Shown here piece after piece: positions 21,479 to 34,273 of a stretch of DNA of 64,000 nt (position 1 is its first letter; each line of letters starts with the position of its first letter). The DNA comes from Henckelia pumila. Its lineage: Eukaryota; Streptophyta; Magnoliopsida; Lamiales; Gesneriaceae. A program made the translations under genes and the position numbers. Below the pieces are notes generated by a model, which was not told the DNA's origin, searched no databases, and saw only the letters and a program-made list of their open reading frames with translations. Where the stretch lies: positions 4,588,001 to 4,652,000 of the forward strand of contig NW_027331831.1 in the NCBI RefSeq assembly GCF_033568475.1, read 5' to 3'.

Positions 21479-21810
21479 TGTAGGACCGAACGCTTGATGT
21501 TTTACTAAAAACAGGTAATGATATTACTCAAATTTTTTAAACAACACAACAGCTCAAACGTCATAGTTCGATCGTTCTAACAAGTAGGGACAATTATTGC
21601 ACATTAGCAATCTATCTCCCAATAATTACACTCTTTGCAATTAGTGAGAATCGACCGGCCATAACCTTGGCTCTGATACCTGTAAGACTGAGCGCTTGTT
21701 GTTTTACGAAAAACTATAGCTGGTGGTAGTTGTGTAACTCGGATCATTTAAATCGCGCATCACCGCAAGCTTCATGGTTCGATCGATCCTAAACAGAGAA
21801 AATTATTGCA
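21479..21810 (-). mobile_element. TRIM-like miniature LTR retrotransposon
   Basis: Two related terminal repeats (21479-21602 and 21681-21810) lie in the same orientation. Read on the minus strand, each starts TGCAATAATT and ends TTACA or CTACA. Between them are only about 78 bp, which include, next to the second repeat, the complement of an initiator-Met primer binding site (GGTATCAGAGCCAAGGT, 21664-21680). No coding capacity: the layout of a terminal-repeat retrotransposon in miniature. The repeats differ visibly, so this is an old copy. No target duplication was recognised. Confidence 0.8.
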
Positions 21811-24380
21811 CCACAACAATTTTTTTATTGTAAATATAGATCATACATGTGATCATTTTTTTTAGTACAATACAATCTTGATTCAAATTACAACCATATA
21901 AAGTAGCTGTCCTGGCCTCTATATACGAAATTTGAAGGTGGACTCGAGACGTACTTATCTCAAACAAAAGAATTACAAATAAAATTTTTAAATATATCTA
22001 AATAAATTTGAAAAACTACCTATTATAATGATCTCAAAGCCTAGCTTGCATGCGATCATCTTACATGAGAACATATAGAAATAAATTCATTAATTATTTT
22101 TTAATTCCACCGTCCTCTATAGATATTTAATTAATACTTCAAATTAAATTATCAATACAATGACAACCGTTAAAAAAAATAATACAATGACGACAAGAGT
22201 TGACAAAAATGTTTAAAGTACAGATAAATATAAACTAAGATGTATGTTTTTAATTTATAATATAATATTAGAATTATAACTCTAGGCACTAATTGTTAAC
22301 AAACACACGACCATGTATCAAGTGTTTTCATCATATTCTAGCTAATATTCTTCACTATTATGCAAACAAGGATTGTATTGAATTTCAACATACTTCTTCA
22401 ATGAGAATAAATTTTACAGCGGTAAGTAATTAGCACAAATAAATAAATTTTTTAATTCATTTATGATAATGATTATTTTTCAATACATTTTTTTCTGAAA
22501 AAAGAAACTCAATATAAAATTTCAAAATAATAGTTTCATTCTAACAAATGTTTAATGAAAATATCTGGATACAAATCCTTTAACGACAAATATAGATCGG
22601 ATCTATAAAACATTTCACAGTAAACATATTTATTCGTTGAGTAAACTCGAGTTTCTATATATGAACCACATTAAATTTCATATGTATTTAACTGATCAAG
22701 TAAAGGGAAAAAAGCATCAACCAGAAAATAAAAGAAATAAAAAAAATGATTTTAATTTTTTCAAAATTTTGTATGATAAGGTATTAGCTTGTGTGTTGTA
22801 TGCTCACCAACCATTTCAAAAAATAGTAACGAAATTAAATAATATAAAATAACAAGACAACATATTAGAACGTAGCCCAAACAAATGGTCGCACATAGAT
22901 TTATTAGTAGTCAAAATTTGAATAATTTAAAAAACCAACGAAAGTTTTAAAATAATTACAAGTTGCATAAAGCAAGTTCGATCTCAATACCAATTAATAA
23001 GTAAGAATACTTTAATTGGTTTTTTTTATATGTTTACCCTCAAATTACAAAAAATACTTATAATTGTAAAATGATAACAAAAAACCAATATGTAAAACAA
23101 AAAAAACTCATAAATTATCAAATTACAAAAAATGCATATCGTTTTAAAATCAATTAAACACTTTAAAATAAATTTTATGTTATATACACACAATACGCGA
23201 TATTATTTATTACGTTATACACATATTGCAATAGTACCCTTAAATTATATCAAATGTTTGAATTTAATTTTTCTGCGGATAGTTTTAAGTTTTGACTGAT
23301 TAACAAGAATATAGTATATATATACATGAGTAACACTCCTGTGCAATGGTCTCATTCGTGAGACGGGTCAACCCTATCCATATTTATAATAATAAGTAAT
23401 ACTTTTGACATAAAATGTAATACTTTTTAATGGATAACCCATATAAGAGACCCGTCACACGAATATGACCCGTGCAACGGTTGCATACAAGTGTTTGCCT
23501 ATATACATACACACGATTTCACATGTTTTTCAAATTAATTATGTATTATTCGAAAACGAGATGATGAATGATTTATAATACATGAATGATAAATCAACAT
23601 ATATATAAATAACAAAGACGATAAAATTTGAGCAAAATGATAGACTAAACAAAAATATGTATATTGTCAAAAAAAAAAATGTAAAAATTCAATGTTTTAT
23701 ATCCCCAACAAATACGATATCAATAAAGTATGAACACTACACGTGACCTAGGTCTGCGAAGTGTCACGTAAATGATGAATGGCATTTGTTGACATTGACT
23801 AGTCGTCGAGCTTTTTCTTCCCCATTTTTAAATAAAAAAATATCGATAGCTATGGAATTTAGAATATAATGATCAGTGACTTGTGTACGTTAATTTGGTT
23901 TTTAAAACCTCCATTAATTTTTTGCGTAATTTTTTTTTTTTGTCTCATGTTTGATATTAGGTTGAAGTGTTCTTAGAAAAAAAATTGTGAAAATTTTTGG
24001 GAAACTATTATTTGTAATTTGAAATGAGAAAATTATGGAAAATAAAAATAATAGGTCTCATCAACAAGCATTGAAGAGTTTACTTTTAATATATATATAT
24101 ATATATATATAATTCAAAGTCAAAACTTTTGGCAATTGAATAATTGATAAAATTTCACAAAATTTTAAAATTTTACTAAAAAAATTAAGAAATATTTCGC
24201 AGAAATTATCACAAACACTACCTTAAATTGGAAAGAAATATTATTATTGAGTAGCTATGAAAAAAATTTATGATTGAGTAGCTAAGTGTATGATCCAAAT
24301 GTGGATTCATTTCTCAATATTTCAACGGCAAAAGCGTTGACTTTGGATTTGGATTCACATGCTCCAACCATTTCAAATAC
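21811..24380. other. AT-rich intergenic DNA upstream of the first CHX gene
   Basis: No credible gene; the 71-residue frame at 22637 is AT-driven. Contains a TIR-type element at 23328-23502 (listed) and a (TA)n tract at 24089-24111. Confidence 0.55.
23328..23502. repeat. Small TIR element of the GAGACGGGTC family
   Basis: The left part reads ACACTCCTGTGCAATGG then GTGAGACGGGTC. The right part read in reverse gives ACACTTGTATGCAACCG then GTGTGACGGGTC, and the two ATCCAT-centred halves mirror each other. Related fragments occur near 4330, 35930 and 42405. A nonautonomous MITE-like origin is inferred. Confidence 0.55.
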
Positions 24381-24399
24381 CTCACTTCCGTTGAAAGAC

Positions 24400-25181
24400 C
24401 ACCAAACCAAATCTTCATTCTCCTAGATTTATCTCTCTAACATCTATTCTTGAAATCTGCAAAGATTCTTAAAAAGTTTGACTTGGAAGATGCTCTGAAT
24501 GTCAGTGTTACGGCCATCTTCTTGCAATAAACTTCTCCTACATATTCAGGTTTGTTTGAGCCCACTGCTTGATGATCTTTGTGAATTTTAGCTCGATCGG
24601 GGATGTATTAGAGAACAATTTCTGCATTTTCTAAGGTTAATCTGAAATCTGTTCACACATGGGAAATTTGAAAAAGTTAGATGAAAAGTCCATTTAATCT
24701 GTTTTTTTCGTTCCTGCCCTGGGTCCCTTGTGTTGTTTCTTGGAGTTGATGCGTGTGTAACACAGGGATTTGGAAAAAGATTGTGAAATGGATTGTTACA
24801 TACTTTCTTAAAGTTAATCTTGCATTTGATAACTTACTTTAAATCAAAAAGAACTTATATACATGAGTGGGGTCTTTTGCCAAAGCCCTATTGGATATAG
24901 AGTTGAATCTTGTGGGCGTGAATCACGGATTCAGTTGCTTGGATCCCAAGAGCTGTGTAATACGTATATTAACAAGAATTCCAAGTCAATCGAGTTTTAA
25001 CTAAAAAACGGAGGTGGGATTATGATATTCGAACTCTCTGTTTCTTGGATCATTTGATTTGGATGTTGGTAAGATGTTCTTTTTTATCATCTGTCATCTA
25101 ATATGGATTTTGTTGGCCCTATGTTACATGCAGATTTGAAACAGTGAAATTAGTGTTTATTTGGTGTGTTTCTCCTTGAAA
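24400..25181 (+). promoter_or_regulatory. Predicted 5' leader with intron of CHX gene A
   Basis: A leader exon probably ends at 24549 (ATTCAG|GTTTGT) and resumes at 25134 after TACATGCAG. The leader exon contains ATGCTCTGA, a two-codon upstream ORF, directly followed by ATGTCAGTG, which would stay open for 18 codons across the predicted splice. Both could reduce main-ORF translation; this depends on the leader model. Confidence 0.45.
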
Positions 25182-27919
25182 ATGGCTTCTAATTCAACAG
25201 TCAAATGTCCGCCACCGATGAAGGCCACCTCTAATGGGATCTTCCAAGGGGACGATCCTATGCATTTCGCACTTCCGTTGGTGATTGTGCAGATATGCCT
25301 TGTGGTCGTGCTCACACGAGTACTTGCATATATTCTAAGGCCGCTAAGACAGCCCCGGGTCATTGCTGAGATCATAGTGAGTTTTGGTTTCCTTTGCTAA
25401 TTTTCTCTTGCTATTATTTTGTAATTCATAAGCTTTTAGGAGCAAAAAATTTCAGCAGCAATAGTGAAATTATGATTGTTTCTGTCAACAATAATGAAAT
25501 TCACTTCACAAAGAACGATAATATTTGGAAAATGTTTTACTGATATCATTTTTGTGAATGATGGTATGGATTTTGTTTATTACACTACTTTTACGGTACT
25601 CTGTTGGCAATGGCAGGGAGGTATTTTGCTAGGGCCATCAGCCTTCGGCCGCAACCACAAGTATCTTAATACTGTTTTTCCACCTCGAAGCCTTACAGTT
25701 TTGGACACCCTTGCAAACCTCGGTCTCCTATTCTTTTTGTTCTTGGTAGGTCTTGAACTTGACCCAAAGGCTCTTCGGCGAACTGGGAAAAAAGCTTTAA
25801 GCATCGCTGTGGCAGGAATTAGTCTCCCATTTGTTTTAGGAATCGGGACCTCATTTGTACTCAGAGACACCATATCAAAAGGCACAAACCAAGGCCCATT
25901 TCTCGTATTCATGGGAGTGGCCCTCTCGATCACTGCCTTTCCAGTGTTGGCTCGAATTCTGGCTGAGCTCAAGCTTTTAACCACCGATGTTGGTAGAATG
26001 GCCATGTCTGCCGCTGCCGTCAATGATATGGCAGCATGGATTCTACTTGCTCTTGCTATCGCTCTATCTGGCACAGACCGTTCTCCTGTTGTTTCAATAT
26101 GGGTGTTCTTGTGTGGTTCTGGTTTCGTGACGCTATGCATATTTGTGGCCCCTCGTATTTTTAAATGGATGGCACAGCGTTGCGCTGAAGGTGAACCGGT
26201 GGATGAGATATATGTCTGTGCTACATTGGCTGCCGTTTTGGCTGCTGGATTTGTCACCGATACCATTGGAATTCACGCTCTTTTCGGTGCTTTTGTGCTC
26301 GGTGTTCTTGTTCCTAAAGAGGCACCTTTTTCCGTATCCCTTGTGGAAAAACTCGAGGACCTAGTTTCTGGTCTTTTTCTTCCTCTGTACTTTGTGTCGA
26401 GTGGGCTCAAGACAAACGTAGCCACCATTCAAGGAGCCCAGTCTTGGGGCCTCCTTGTTTTGGTCATAGTAACAGCCTGTTTTGGGAAGATTGTTGGCAC
26501 GGTTTGCGTTTCGCTCTTGTGCAAAATTCCATTCAGAGAGGCATTAACACTTGGTTTTCTGATGAACACTAAAGGTTTAGTCGAGCTCATTGTTCTCAAC
26601 ATCGGCAAAGATCGAGGGGTAAGTTGCTATTCCATAACGATTAGCTACTACTCTCTTTTCTAGTCACTTGATTGTTGGTCATATATGTTTGTCTTATTCT
26701 GACTGTGTAGGTCTTGAACGATCAAACATTCGCCATCATGGTTTTAATGGCCCTATTCACGACGTTTATCACAACTCCTTTTGTTATAACCATTTACAAG
26801 CCAGAGAATCTAACTAAATCAGAATACAAGCACAGAACAGTTGAGAGGAAGGAATCAAGCACTCAACTTCGAATGTTGGCCTGTTTCCACAGTACAAGAA
26901 ACATTCCCACGCTGATCAATCTCATGGAAATTTCACGGGGTACAGGAAAAAGAGGGGGACTTCACGTTTATGCGATGCACCTAATGGAGCTTTCTGAAAG
27001 ATCATCTGCCATTTTAATGGCCCATAAGGTAAGAAATAATGGGATGCCCTTCTGGAGAAAGGGTCACGATTCAGATAAGAATCAAATCGTCGTAGCGTTT
27101 GAGGCATTCCAGCATCTCAGCCAAGTCTCTGTTCGACCAACAACTGCTATCTCTGCAATGTCCAGTATGCACGTGGACATATGCAAGAGCGCGCAAAGGA
27201 AAAAAGTGGCAATAATCATTCTTCCATTCCACAAGCACCCAAGGGTAGATGGGCATTTGGAGACGACTCGAGGTGATTTAAGATACGTAAACAGAAAGGT
27301 TCTTGAACATGCGCCTTGTTCCGTTGCCATTCTAGTTGATCGTGGGCTTGGCGGCATATCCCATGTAACGGCAAGCAACGTCTCTTATGTCATCACGGTC
27401 TTGTTCATTGGCGGACAAGATGATCGTGAAGCTCTTTCATACGGTGCACTTATGGCCGAGCACCCTGGGATTACTCTAAACATTGTACGGTTCATCGTAG
27501 ACTCCGATATAATCGGAGACAGCATTCAACTTGATATCAGTGATGATCATGGTGAAGAAACTACACCGGATGAACAGTTTCTTAAACAACTGAAGGAAAA
27601 GGTATCGAACAACAATTCAATCAAATTCGAAGATAACGTGGTAAGGGACGCTGCAGAAATGGTTAATTCGATCCGAACATACAGTCGTTGCAATCTGTTT
27701 CTTGTTGGAAGAATGCCGGAGGGTCAACTGGTGGAAGCTCTTAACAAGAAAGGGGAATGCCCGGAGCTCGGTCCGGTCGGAAATTTGTTGATTTCTGCAG
27801 ATTTTTCGACCACAGCATCTGTTCTTGTTGTGCAGCAGTATCGTAGCAAGTTAACTGGAGACTCGTTGAATTCACTCAAGGCGGAAGAAGATATGGGGGA
27901 CGATTCTACTGACTTATAA
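25182..27919 (+). CDS. Cation/H+ antiporter, CHX18/19-like (CHX gene A)
   Basis: Member of the plant CPA2 family of K+(Na+)/H+ exchangers; CHX16-20 relatives act on endomembranes in K+ and pH homeostasis. Exons 25182-25376, 25617-26618 and 26711-27919 give 801 residues, normal length, all introns phase 0. The start [19 protein letters not shown] matches the CHX18/19 N-terminus. Residues about 30-430 form the Na+/H+ exchanger domain with many membrane segments ([30 protein letters not shown]). The conserved Asn-Asp pair is in [10 protein letters not shown] (N201-D202), the ion-coupling site of the family. The C-terminal half is the soluble regulatory region ([35 protein letters not shown]). 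A tail-to-tail paralogue follows 481 bp downstream. Confidence 0.95.
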
Positions 27920-28400
27920 AGTCTTGATAACAATTTGTTATTGAAGCCAATACTTGGATTGCGTAAGCCATATAAATATGTTGTTTTTTAGGCCAATGCT
28001 AAGATTGAAAAAATAAAAAAGTGATATTTTGTGTCCTTTATACTGTTTTTATAACCTTTTTAAAATTTTTTTTTTAAAGAAAGGTGAAAATTATGGTAAT
28101 GTTGGGAAGTTTCAATGTGATCTTTAGTTTAAAAAATGCAATCCTCTTATCACTCAAAAAGCCAAAAGATAAGAATTTTCCTAAGGTAATTGTTGAAAAT
28201 AAAATCACACATTAAAAATAACTTTGAAATGGAGAAAACATAAGATCTAACGCTTGATTATGATGGTATCCATATATTTGAAATTCGTAATAATAATAAT
28301 TCTAAAAAGAACATAATAATAAGAATTACTAATAAAAATAAAATAAAATTATATGAATCCAAACAAAGGTAATTTTGCGTAAACACTTCCTCCAGCAGTC
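27920..28400. other. Convergent intergenic region between the CHX genes
   Basis: 481 bp, AT-rich, holding both 3' ends. No gene. The two transcripts may overlap here, but no specific polyadenylation sites are assigned. Confidence 0.6.
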
Positions 28401-31235
28401 TCATTGTGAATCAGATTCCCCATCGGTGGCCATATCCTCTTGTTGCAAAGATTTCAGAGAATCTCCGGTCAGCTTACTCCGATACTGCTGCACCACAAGC
28501 ACCGATGCCGCCGTTGCGAACCCAGATGAAATCAGCAAGTTTCCGATCGGTCCTAGCTCGGGGCATTCGCTTCTTTTGTTGAGAGCTGCAGCAAGCTGAC
28601 CCTCAGGCATCCTCCCCACGATTAACAGGTTGCAACAACGGCTGTGTGCACGCATCGCCTCTACTGTCTCGCCATCGTCCCTCACGACGATCTCTTCGAA
28701 CTTGATCGAGCCGTCTTTCGATGCTCTTTTCTTGAAGTCTTCAAGAAACTCTCCGTCATGATCATCTGAGCTTGGCTCGGAGCTGTTGCCGTCTTTTATG
28801 TCTATTTTGACGCTTTCTCCGACAACCTTCGGGTCCACGACGAAATGGAAGACGTTGAAAGTGATGCCGGGGTGCTCGGCCATGAGGGCACCATATGAGA
28901 GAGCTTCATGATCATCATGCCCACCGAAGAAGAAAGACGTGATGTTGTAGTCCACGTTGCTTGCGGAGACGTGGGACGTCCCGCCCAGCCCGCGATCGAT
29001 GAATATGCCGACTGAGCATGGGGCATGTTCGAGGACCTTCAGGTTTACATGCCTCAGCTCAGCTCGTGTCGTCTCCAGCTGTCCATCCAGTCGCTGATGC
29101 TTGTGGAATGGGAGGATGATCATGGCTATCCTCTTCCTTGTTGCGCCGGAACATATATCCTCGTGCATCGTTGACATTCGAGAAATCGCAGTGGTTGGCG
29201 TCACAGAGACTTGGCTGAGGTTCTGGAAAGTCTCGAAAGCAACAACAATCTGATTTGAATCAGAGTGATCACCCCTCTTGTTCCAGAATGGCAAACCGTT
29301 CTTCCTCACCTTGTGCACCATCAGTATAGCTGACGACCTTTCCGAAAGCACCATCAAATGCATCGCGTAGACGCGTAATCCTCCCGTTTTTCCAGTTCCT
29401 CGCGAAGCTTCCATTAGATTGATCAAGGAGGGGACGTTTCGATTGCTGTGGAAACAGGCCAGCATTCTGAGTTGGGTGCTTGCTTCTTTCCTCCGAATGG
29501 TTCTGTGCTTGTAGTCTGATATAGCCATTTGTGCTGGCTTGTATATAGCTACGACTAAAGGTGTTGTTATGAAAGTTGTGAATAAAGCCATTAAAACCAT
29601 GATGGCGAATGTTTGGTCGTTCAAAACCTGCAAAATTCAAAACAAGACATGTATCAGATGAGGAACCAAAACACAAGAAAATGGAAGATTTATCGAGTAG
29701 AACACAGTCGTTTACCCCTCGATCTTTTCCGATGTTGAGGACAATGAGCTCAACCAAACCTTTTGTGTTCATCAAGAAACCGAGGGTTAGCGCCTTTTTG
29801 AAGGGAATCTTGCAGCAGAGTGAGACGACAAGAGTGCCAACAATCTTTCCAAAACAAGCTGTGAATATGACCAAAACGAGAAGACCCCATGACTGAGGCC
29901 CCTGAATGGTAGCTATGTTGGTCTTGAGTCCGCTCGATACAAAGTACAGAGGAAGAAACAGGCATGACACAAGATCCTCCATCTTTTCGACAAGGGCTCT
30001 AGCAAAAGGTCCCTCTTTTGGAACGAGAACTCCGAGAACAAACGCCCCGAAAAGAGCATGAATTCCAATTGCATCGGTCACAAATCCAGCAGCCAAAACA
30101 GCAGCCAATGTAACACATATATATGTTTCGTCTACCGGTTCGCCTTGGGGACATCGTTGTGCAATCCACTTGAAAACACGAGGTCCAACAAATATGCAGA
30201 GCAATATAAAACCACAACCACACAAGAATACCCACAAGGCCACAATTGGTGAATGGCCCGTGCTAGATAAGGCGATAGCCAGAGCAAGTAGAATCCATGC
30301 TGCCACATCATTAACGGCAGCAGCAGACATGGCCATTTGACCGACATCGGTAGTCAATAGCTTAAGTTCAGCCAGAATACGAGCCAAAACAGGAAATGCA
30401 GTAATCGAGAGGGCCACTCCCATGAATACGAGAAACGGGGCTTGGCTCACGTCTTTGGAAATTGTAGCTCGAAGTATAAAGGAGGTCCCGATTCCTAGAA
30501 GGAAGGGGACGCTGATTCCAGTAAGGGCAATGCTTAGTGCCTTCTTCCCAGTTTTTTTGAGAGCTCTTGGATCCAACTCAAGCCCTACTAAGAATAGAAA
30601 GAATAGAAGACCAAGATTGGCAAGAGTGTCAAGAACCGTCAGGCTCCTCGGTGGAAATATTGCGTGAAGATATTTCTGGTTGCGGCCCAGAGCCGATGGA
30701 CCGAGTATAATTCCTCCCTGCAAAAGTCGTAAAGTTTGTTAATATCTTGCCAGAATTTCATGGTAACTGATCAAACATCAATGGTGAACTTATTGTGAGA
30801 TATAGAAGCAGATTTTGCTCAGTGATGTCAAAGATCAGTAATAGCTTACAAAAGAAAGTTCAAAAGAAGATCAAAATACACGAAAGCATAACATGTAATT
30901 TTCCATTAGAAATGTAGTTTTTATTCAGGAGGAAGAACAGCGAAAAAGTTGCCAGTTTTAAAAAGAGCCTTTTAAGTCTTGCTAGATTCATGAATCACGC
31001 TAGAGACAAACAGAATTAGTTACATGAGTCTACTCACAATGACTTCGGCAATGACACGCGGCTGTCTTAGTGGCCGGAGAAGATAAGCAAGACCTCGGGT
31101 CAGAGCAACAACAAGGCATATCTGTACAATCACAAGAGGAAGTGCGAAATTGAGAGGATCATCTCCTTGGAAGATACCATTAGATGTAGGCTTCATGGGT
31201 GGTGGACATTTGACCATTGTTGCATTTGAAGTCAT
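28401..31235 (-). CDS. Cation/H+ antiporter, CHX18/19-like (CHX gene B)
   Basis: Inverted paralogue of gene A with the same role. Exons 31235-31038, 30717-29716 and 29627-28401 give 808 residues. Intron positions and phases equal those of gene A, and exon 2 is exactly 1002 bp in both. I chose ATG at 31235 ([20 protein letters not shown]) because it aligns with the family start; an upstream in-frame start has no ATG. It retains [13 protein letters not shown], the [10 protein letters not shown] ion-coupling motif near residue 202 and the C-terminal FLVGRMPEG-type segment ([18 protein letters not shown]). The regulatory tail is the most diverged part and carries an acidic insertion ([13 protein letters not shown]) not found in gene A. 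Confidence 0.95.
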
Positions 31236-31264
31236 TTTGCCGCAAAACAACCCTCAAAAACAGC

Positions 31265-32470
31265 GGCTGATCTCAATTCAACGCCTGCAAGTTATGATCA
31301 TCAAAAACCAATCAAATTCCACTTCACATATATATATATAAAAAAAAAAGTGATCTTTTCTATTAGCTACTGTGTAGTACACTAAAAAACAAATGAAAAA
31401 TTCAACGAAAGTGCCCCGGCTTGTTGAATTTGGAAACAAATGCACTCGAATATATGTGTCTCGCACTCCACATTTTGCAGTCGTACGCCCTTTGCAAAAT
31501 AAGATAACCAAAGGAAAAATGAAAGGACTTTCCTCATTAACTAAAGGCCTAATTCGAATTTCTTATTCAAAATAAACTAAACATACTTTTTCAGGATGAA
31601 CAAGCACCAATACCTGACCTCATATTCTTAATGGGAGGTTGTGAACCTGTGATTGTGGCATATGTACTCAAACAAGTTAATACAAACAACACCTTTTACT
31701 TTGAAGTCTAGCCTACGTACCACTCTCAACCAGGAATCCACTCCTTTTTGCTTTATATTCTCTCAATATTTGAGCATAGAAAACCCAACAACAAGAATAA
31801 AAAACCAAGTCCATATATAGAACCCCCTTCTTTTTTTATTCGAAAAGGTCAACTAATCAAGGTAATCAAATAGCCTACTCTCACAAATACTCCAAGATTG
31901 CGCCCACATGATAAATATTTCGTGCATCCACTGGACCAAATATAGAAATACATACATCATTATTGAAGATTACCATCACCAAAATCTCCACACACAAAAA
32001 AACGCGTAATCGTCGAAAGAAAAAACCTCACACTAATTCATTGAAGGTATGAAAACTAATAAGCCACAGTAAACTGATCATGCACATAACAATAAAAAAA
32101 AAGAAAGTATTTTTCGAAACTCGGAACATTAATTGGTGCAACGAATCAACCCGTCAAATTATTAAAATCATACATCTAAAATCTGGGAAACCCTTTTCGT
32201 CCCTTCAAGAATCTATTCATGTGCATGCGTTTATAATCAGTAAGAAAAAAAGAAAAAAGAAGAAGAGATTTACTCGAATTTCTGGGAATTTCGGAGAACC
32301 GAGCGGCCAGAAACCCGGAAAACGCAGAAGCGGAGGCGAAATCTTGTTGAAAACGAAGAGTTTATGATCTAATTAATGGATGAAGAATCGTAGGAGACAC
32401 AAAGAATGGATCGATCCAGCGATTATGGAGAAATATATTTATCACGCAAAGAGAGAGAGAAGCTGGCTAA
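31265..32470 (-). promoter_or_regulatory. Predicted 5' leader with intron of CHX gene B
   Basis: A leader exon (about 32470-32275) with TCTCTCTC-rich start, a possible GTAAAT donor near 32274 and an acceptor AACTTGCAG ending at 31285. Unlike gene A, neither leader part contains an ATG. The 95-residue plus-strand frame here is a shadow. Confidence 0.4.
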
Positions 32471-32490
32471 AGCAGCAGCAGGCTTGGGAA

Positions 32491-32500
32491 TTTATTTATA
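32491..32500 (-). promoter_or_regulatory. Candidate TATA box of CHX gene B
   Basis: TATAAATAAA on the minus strand about 30 bp upstream of the TCTCTCTC-rich putative leader start. Confidence 0.5.
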
Positions 32501-33763
32501 AAACAGTATTATATTGTAATTTGGTTTGTTAATAGATTTAGATTAGGATTAGTGTCCCGTTTGTTAAGTATATTTAGTGTTTGCAATAATTAAAAAAAGG
32601 TGATTGTTAATTTTTGGCTTAAAAAAATTATTTTTGTGTGTTTTTTAAACCTAGATTATGTGTTAGCTTATACTTAACTTAATTGAAATCCAAAAACTAG
32701 TCATGTGGTGATTATGATTCTTCAAAAGTAATTCTAATAAGAAGATTATTGTTAAAATCACTTTAATTATCAAACACTACCCAACTTTGATTTTTAGAAT
32801 TTCACATTTGTTTCCAAACAATACCAACTTTTGATTTTTCGTAACTTTTTTATAATCTATAAATTAATCACTTCTACAAAAGCACAATCTATTCCAAACA
32901 CTCCCTTAGATTCGAATACTAATTAATTGCCGGGTTCTGATTAATTCAAATTCCCATATATTTCAGACGATTTTTTTATATACATATAACATATATATAT
33001 ATATATATATATACATATAACATATATATGGAGAGAGATAAATCAAGTCTTTCATAATTTTTCCTTCTTTTTTGGTAATTGGATTGGATCAATTATCAAG
33101 ACTAGCTATGAAGGTATACGTGATGTATGTATAACACATAATAAACAAAAATCACATAAAAAATTATAAAGAAATATATAAAGTGAAAAGATAAGTTGAT
33201 AGACGGTTCTCTAATTTTAAAATTTGAGATGAATATGGATTATATTAGATAGAGAATGATATTTTATTTCGACCTGTATTTTGTTTTTTTTATCAATAGA
33301 GACGAATGAATGTTTTTATATGGTGGATATGTAATTTTTCGTTGAGTGTTATATTGACAGATCAATCAATTAGTATATGTATCTCGAGTTTTTATAATGA
33401 ATATCTGATAGCCGATTGTGGCACACATAATGTGTGTGTTTCAAAAAAAAAAAAGAATGAAGTATTCGTGATTGATTTGGTATAGTTTATAATTATTAAT
33501 TAGGTAATAATGATGAAAGTATATTAAATATGTAATTTGTTAAGATAATATGTGAAGTTTTGAAATTTCAATTTGTTGAGATAATATGTGAATTTTTGAA
33601 CTTTTGATAATGGATGAATATGGTAGTTATGATTAAATTATAAATTTACTAAATTATTTTATTAAATAAAAATATTACTTTTTTGCTAAAAAAATAAAAA
33701 TATTTCTTTATAAATCGTATACATATATTTGTAGTATAAATAAATAATAATAAGGAAAACTGC

Positions 33764-34054
33764 AAATTTGGTCATGTATGTTTGTCATTTTGCGATTTTG
33801 GTCATCTATATTTTCATATTTCATTTTAGTCATGTATGTTCCGATTTTTGGCAATTTCGGTCATTTTTATTCGAAAATGCTTACGTGGCACTGTATACGC
33901 CAGCTCCACATCAACACTGAATTGGTGCCACGTCAGCGCCACGTCGGAAAAAAGACTAAAATTGCAAAATAAATAAAGATAGCGGACTAAAACTAAAATC
34001 TAAAAATATAAAAACCTGAAATCGTAAAGTGACAAACATACCGGACCAAAAAAA
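33764..34054. repeat. TIR-type nonautonomous element
   Basis: The left end contains TTTGGTCATGTATGTTTGTC, and the right end in reverse gives TTTGGTCCGGTATGTTTGTC, continuing as CA(T/C)TTT(G/A)CGATTT. About 36 bp of imperfect terminal inverted repeat surrounds a GC-richer core with GCCACGTCAGCGCCACGTC. No coding. Confidence 0.65.
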
Positions 34055-34273
34055 TAATTTTTTCATAATAATAAAAACAGTCCTAAAAAATTTATAATAT
34101 ATTTGTTATTTAATAAAAAAATTGTCCCGAGAATATATCTATCTATCTATCTATCAATTCTCTGGTTCAAGCGAATCATTGATCTTTATAACCAGATATT
34201 GATCTTGTTGTGCTTCCATTTTGTTCTTTGTACTTAATCCTACATTCTAAAATCATTTTAAGTTATCCAAAAT

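Noticed and set aside
22637-22852. 71-residue frame in the intergenic region
   Set aside because: AT-driven composition, no motif, no promoter or splice context.
32080-32367. 95-residue plus-strand frame near the CHX gene B leader
   Set aside because: Opposite strand to the predicted leader, lysine/arginine runs from A-rich DNA, no homology recognised.
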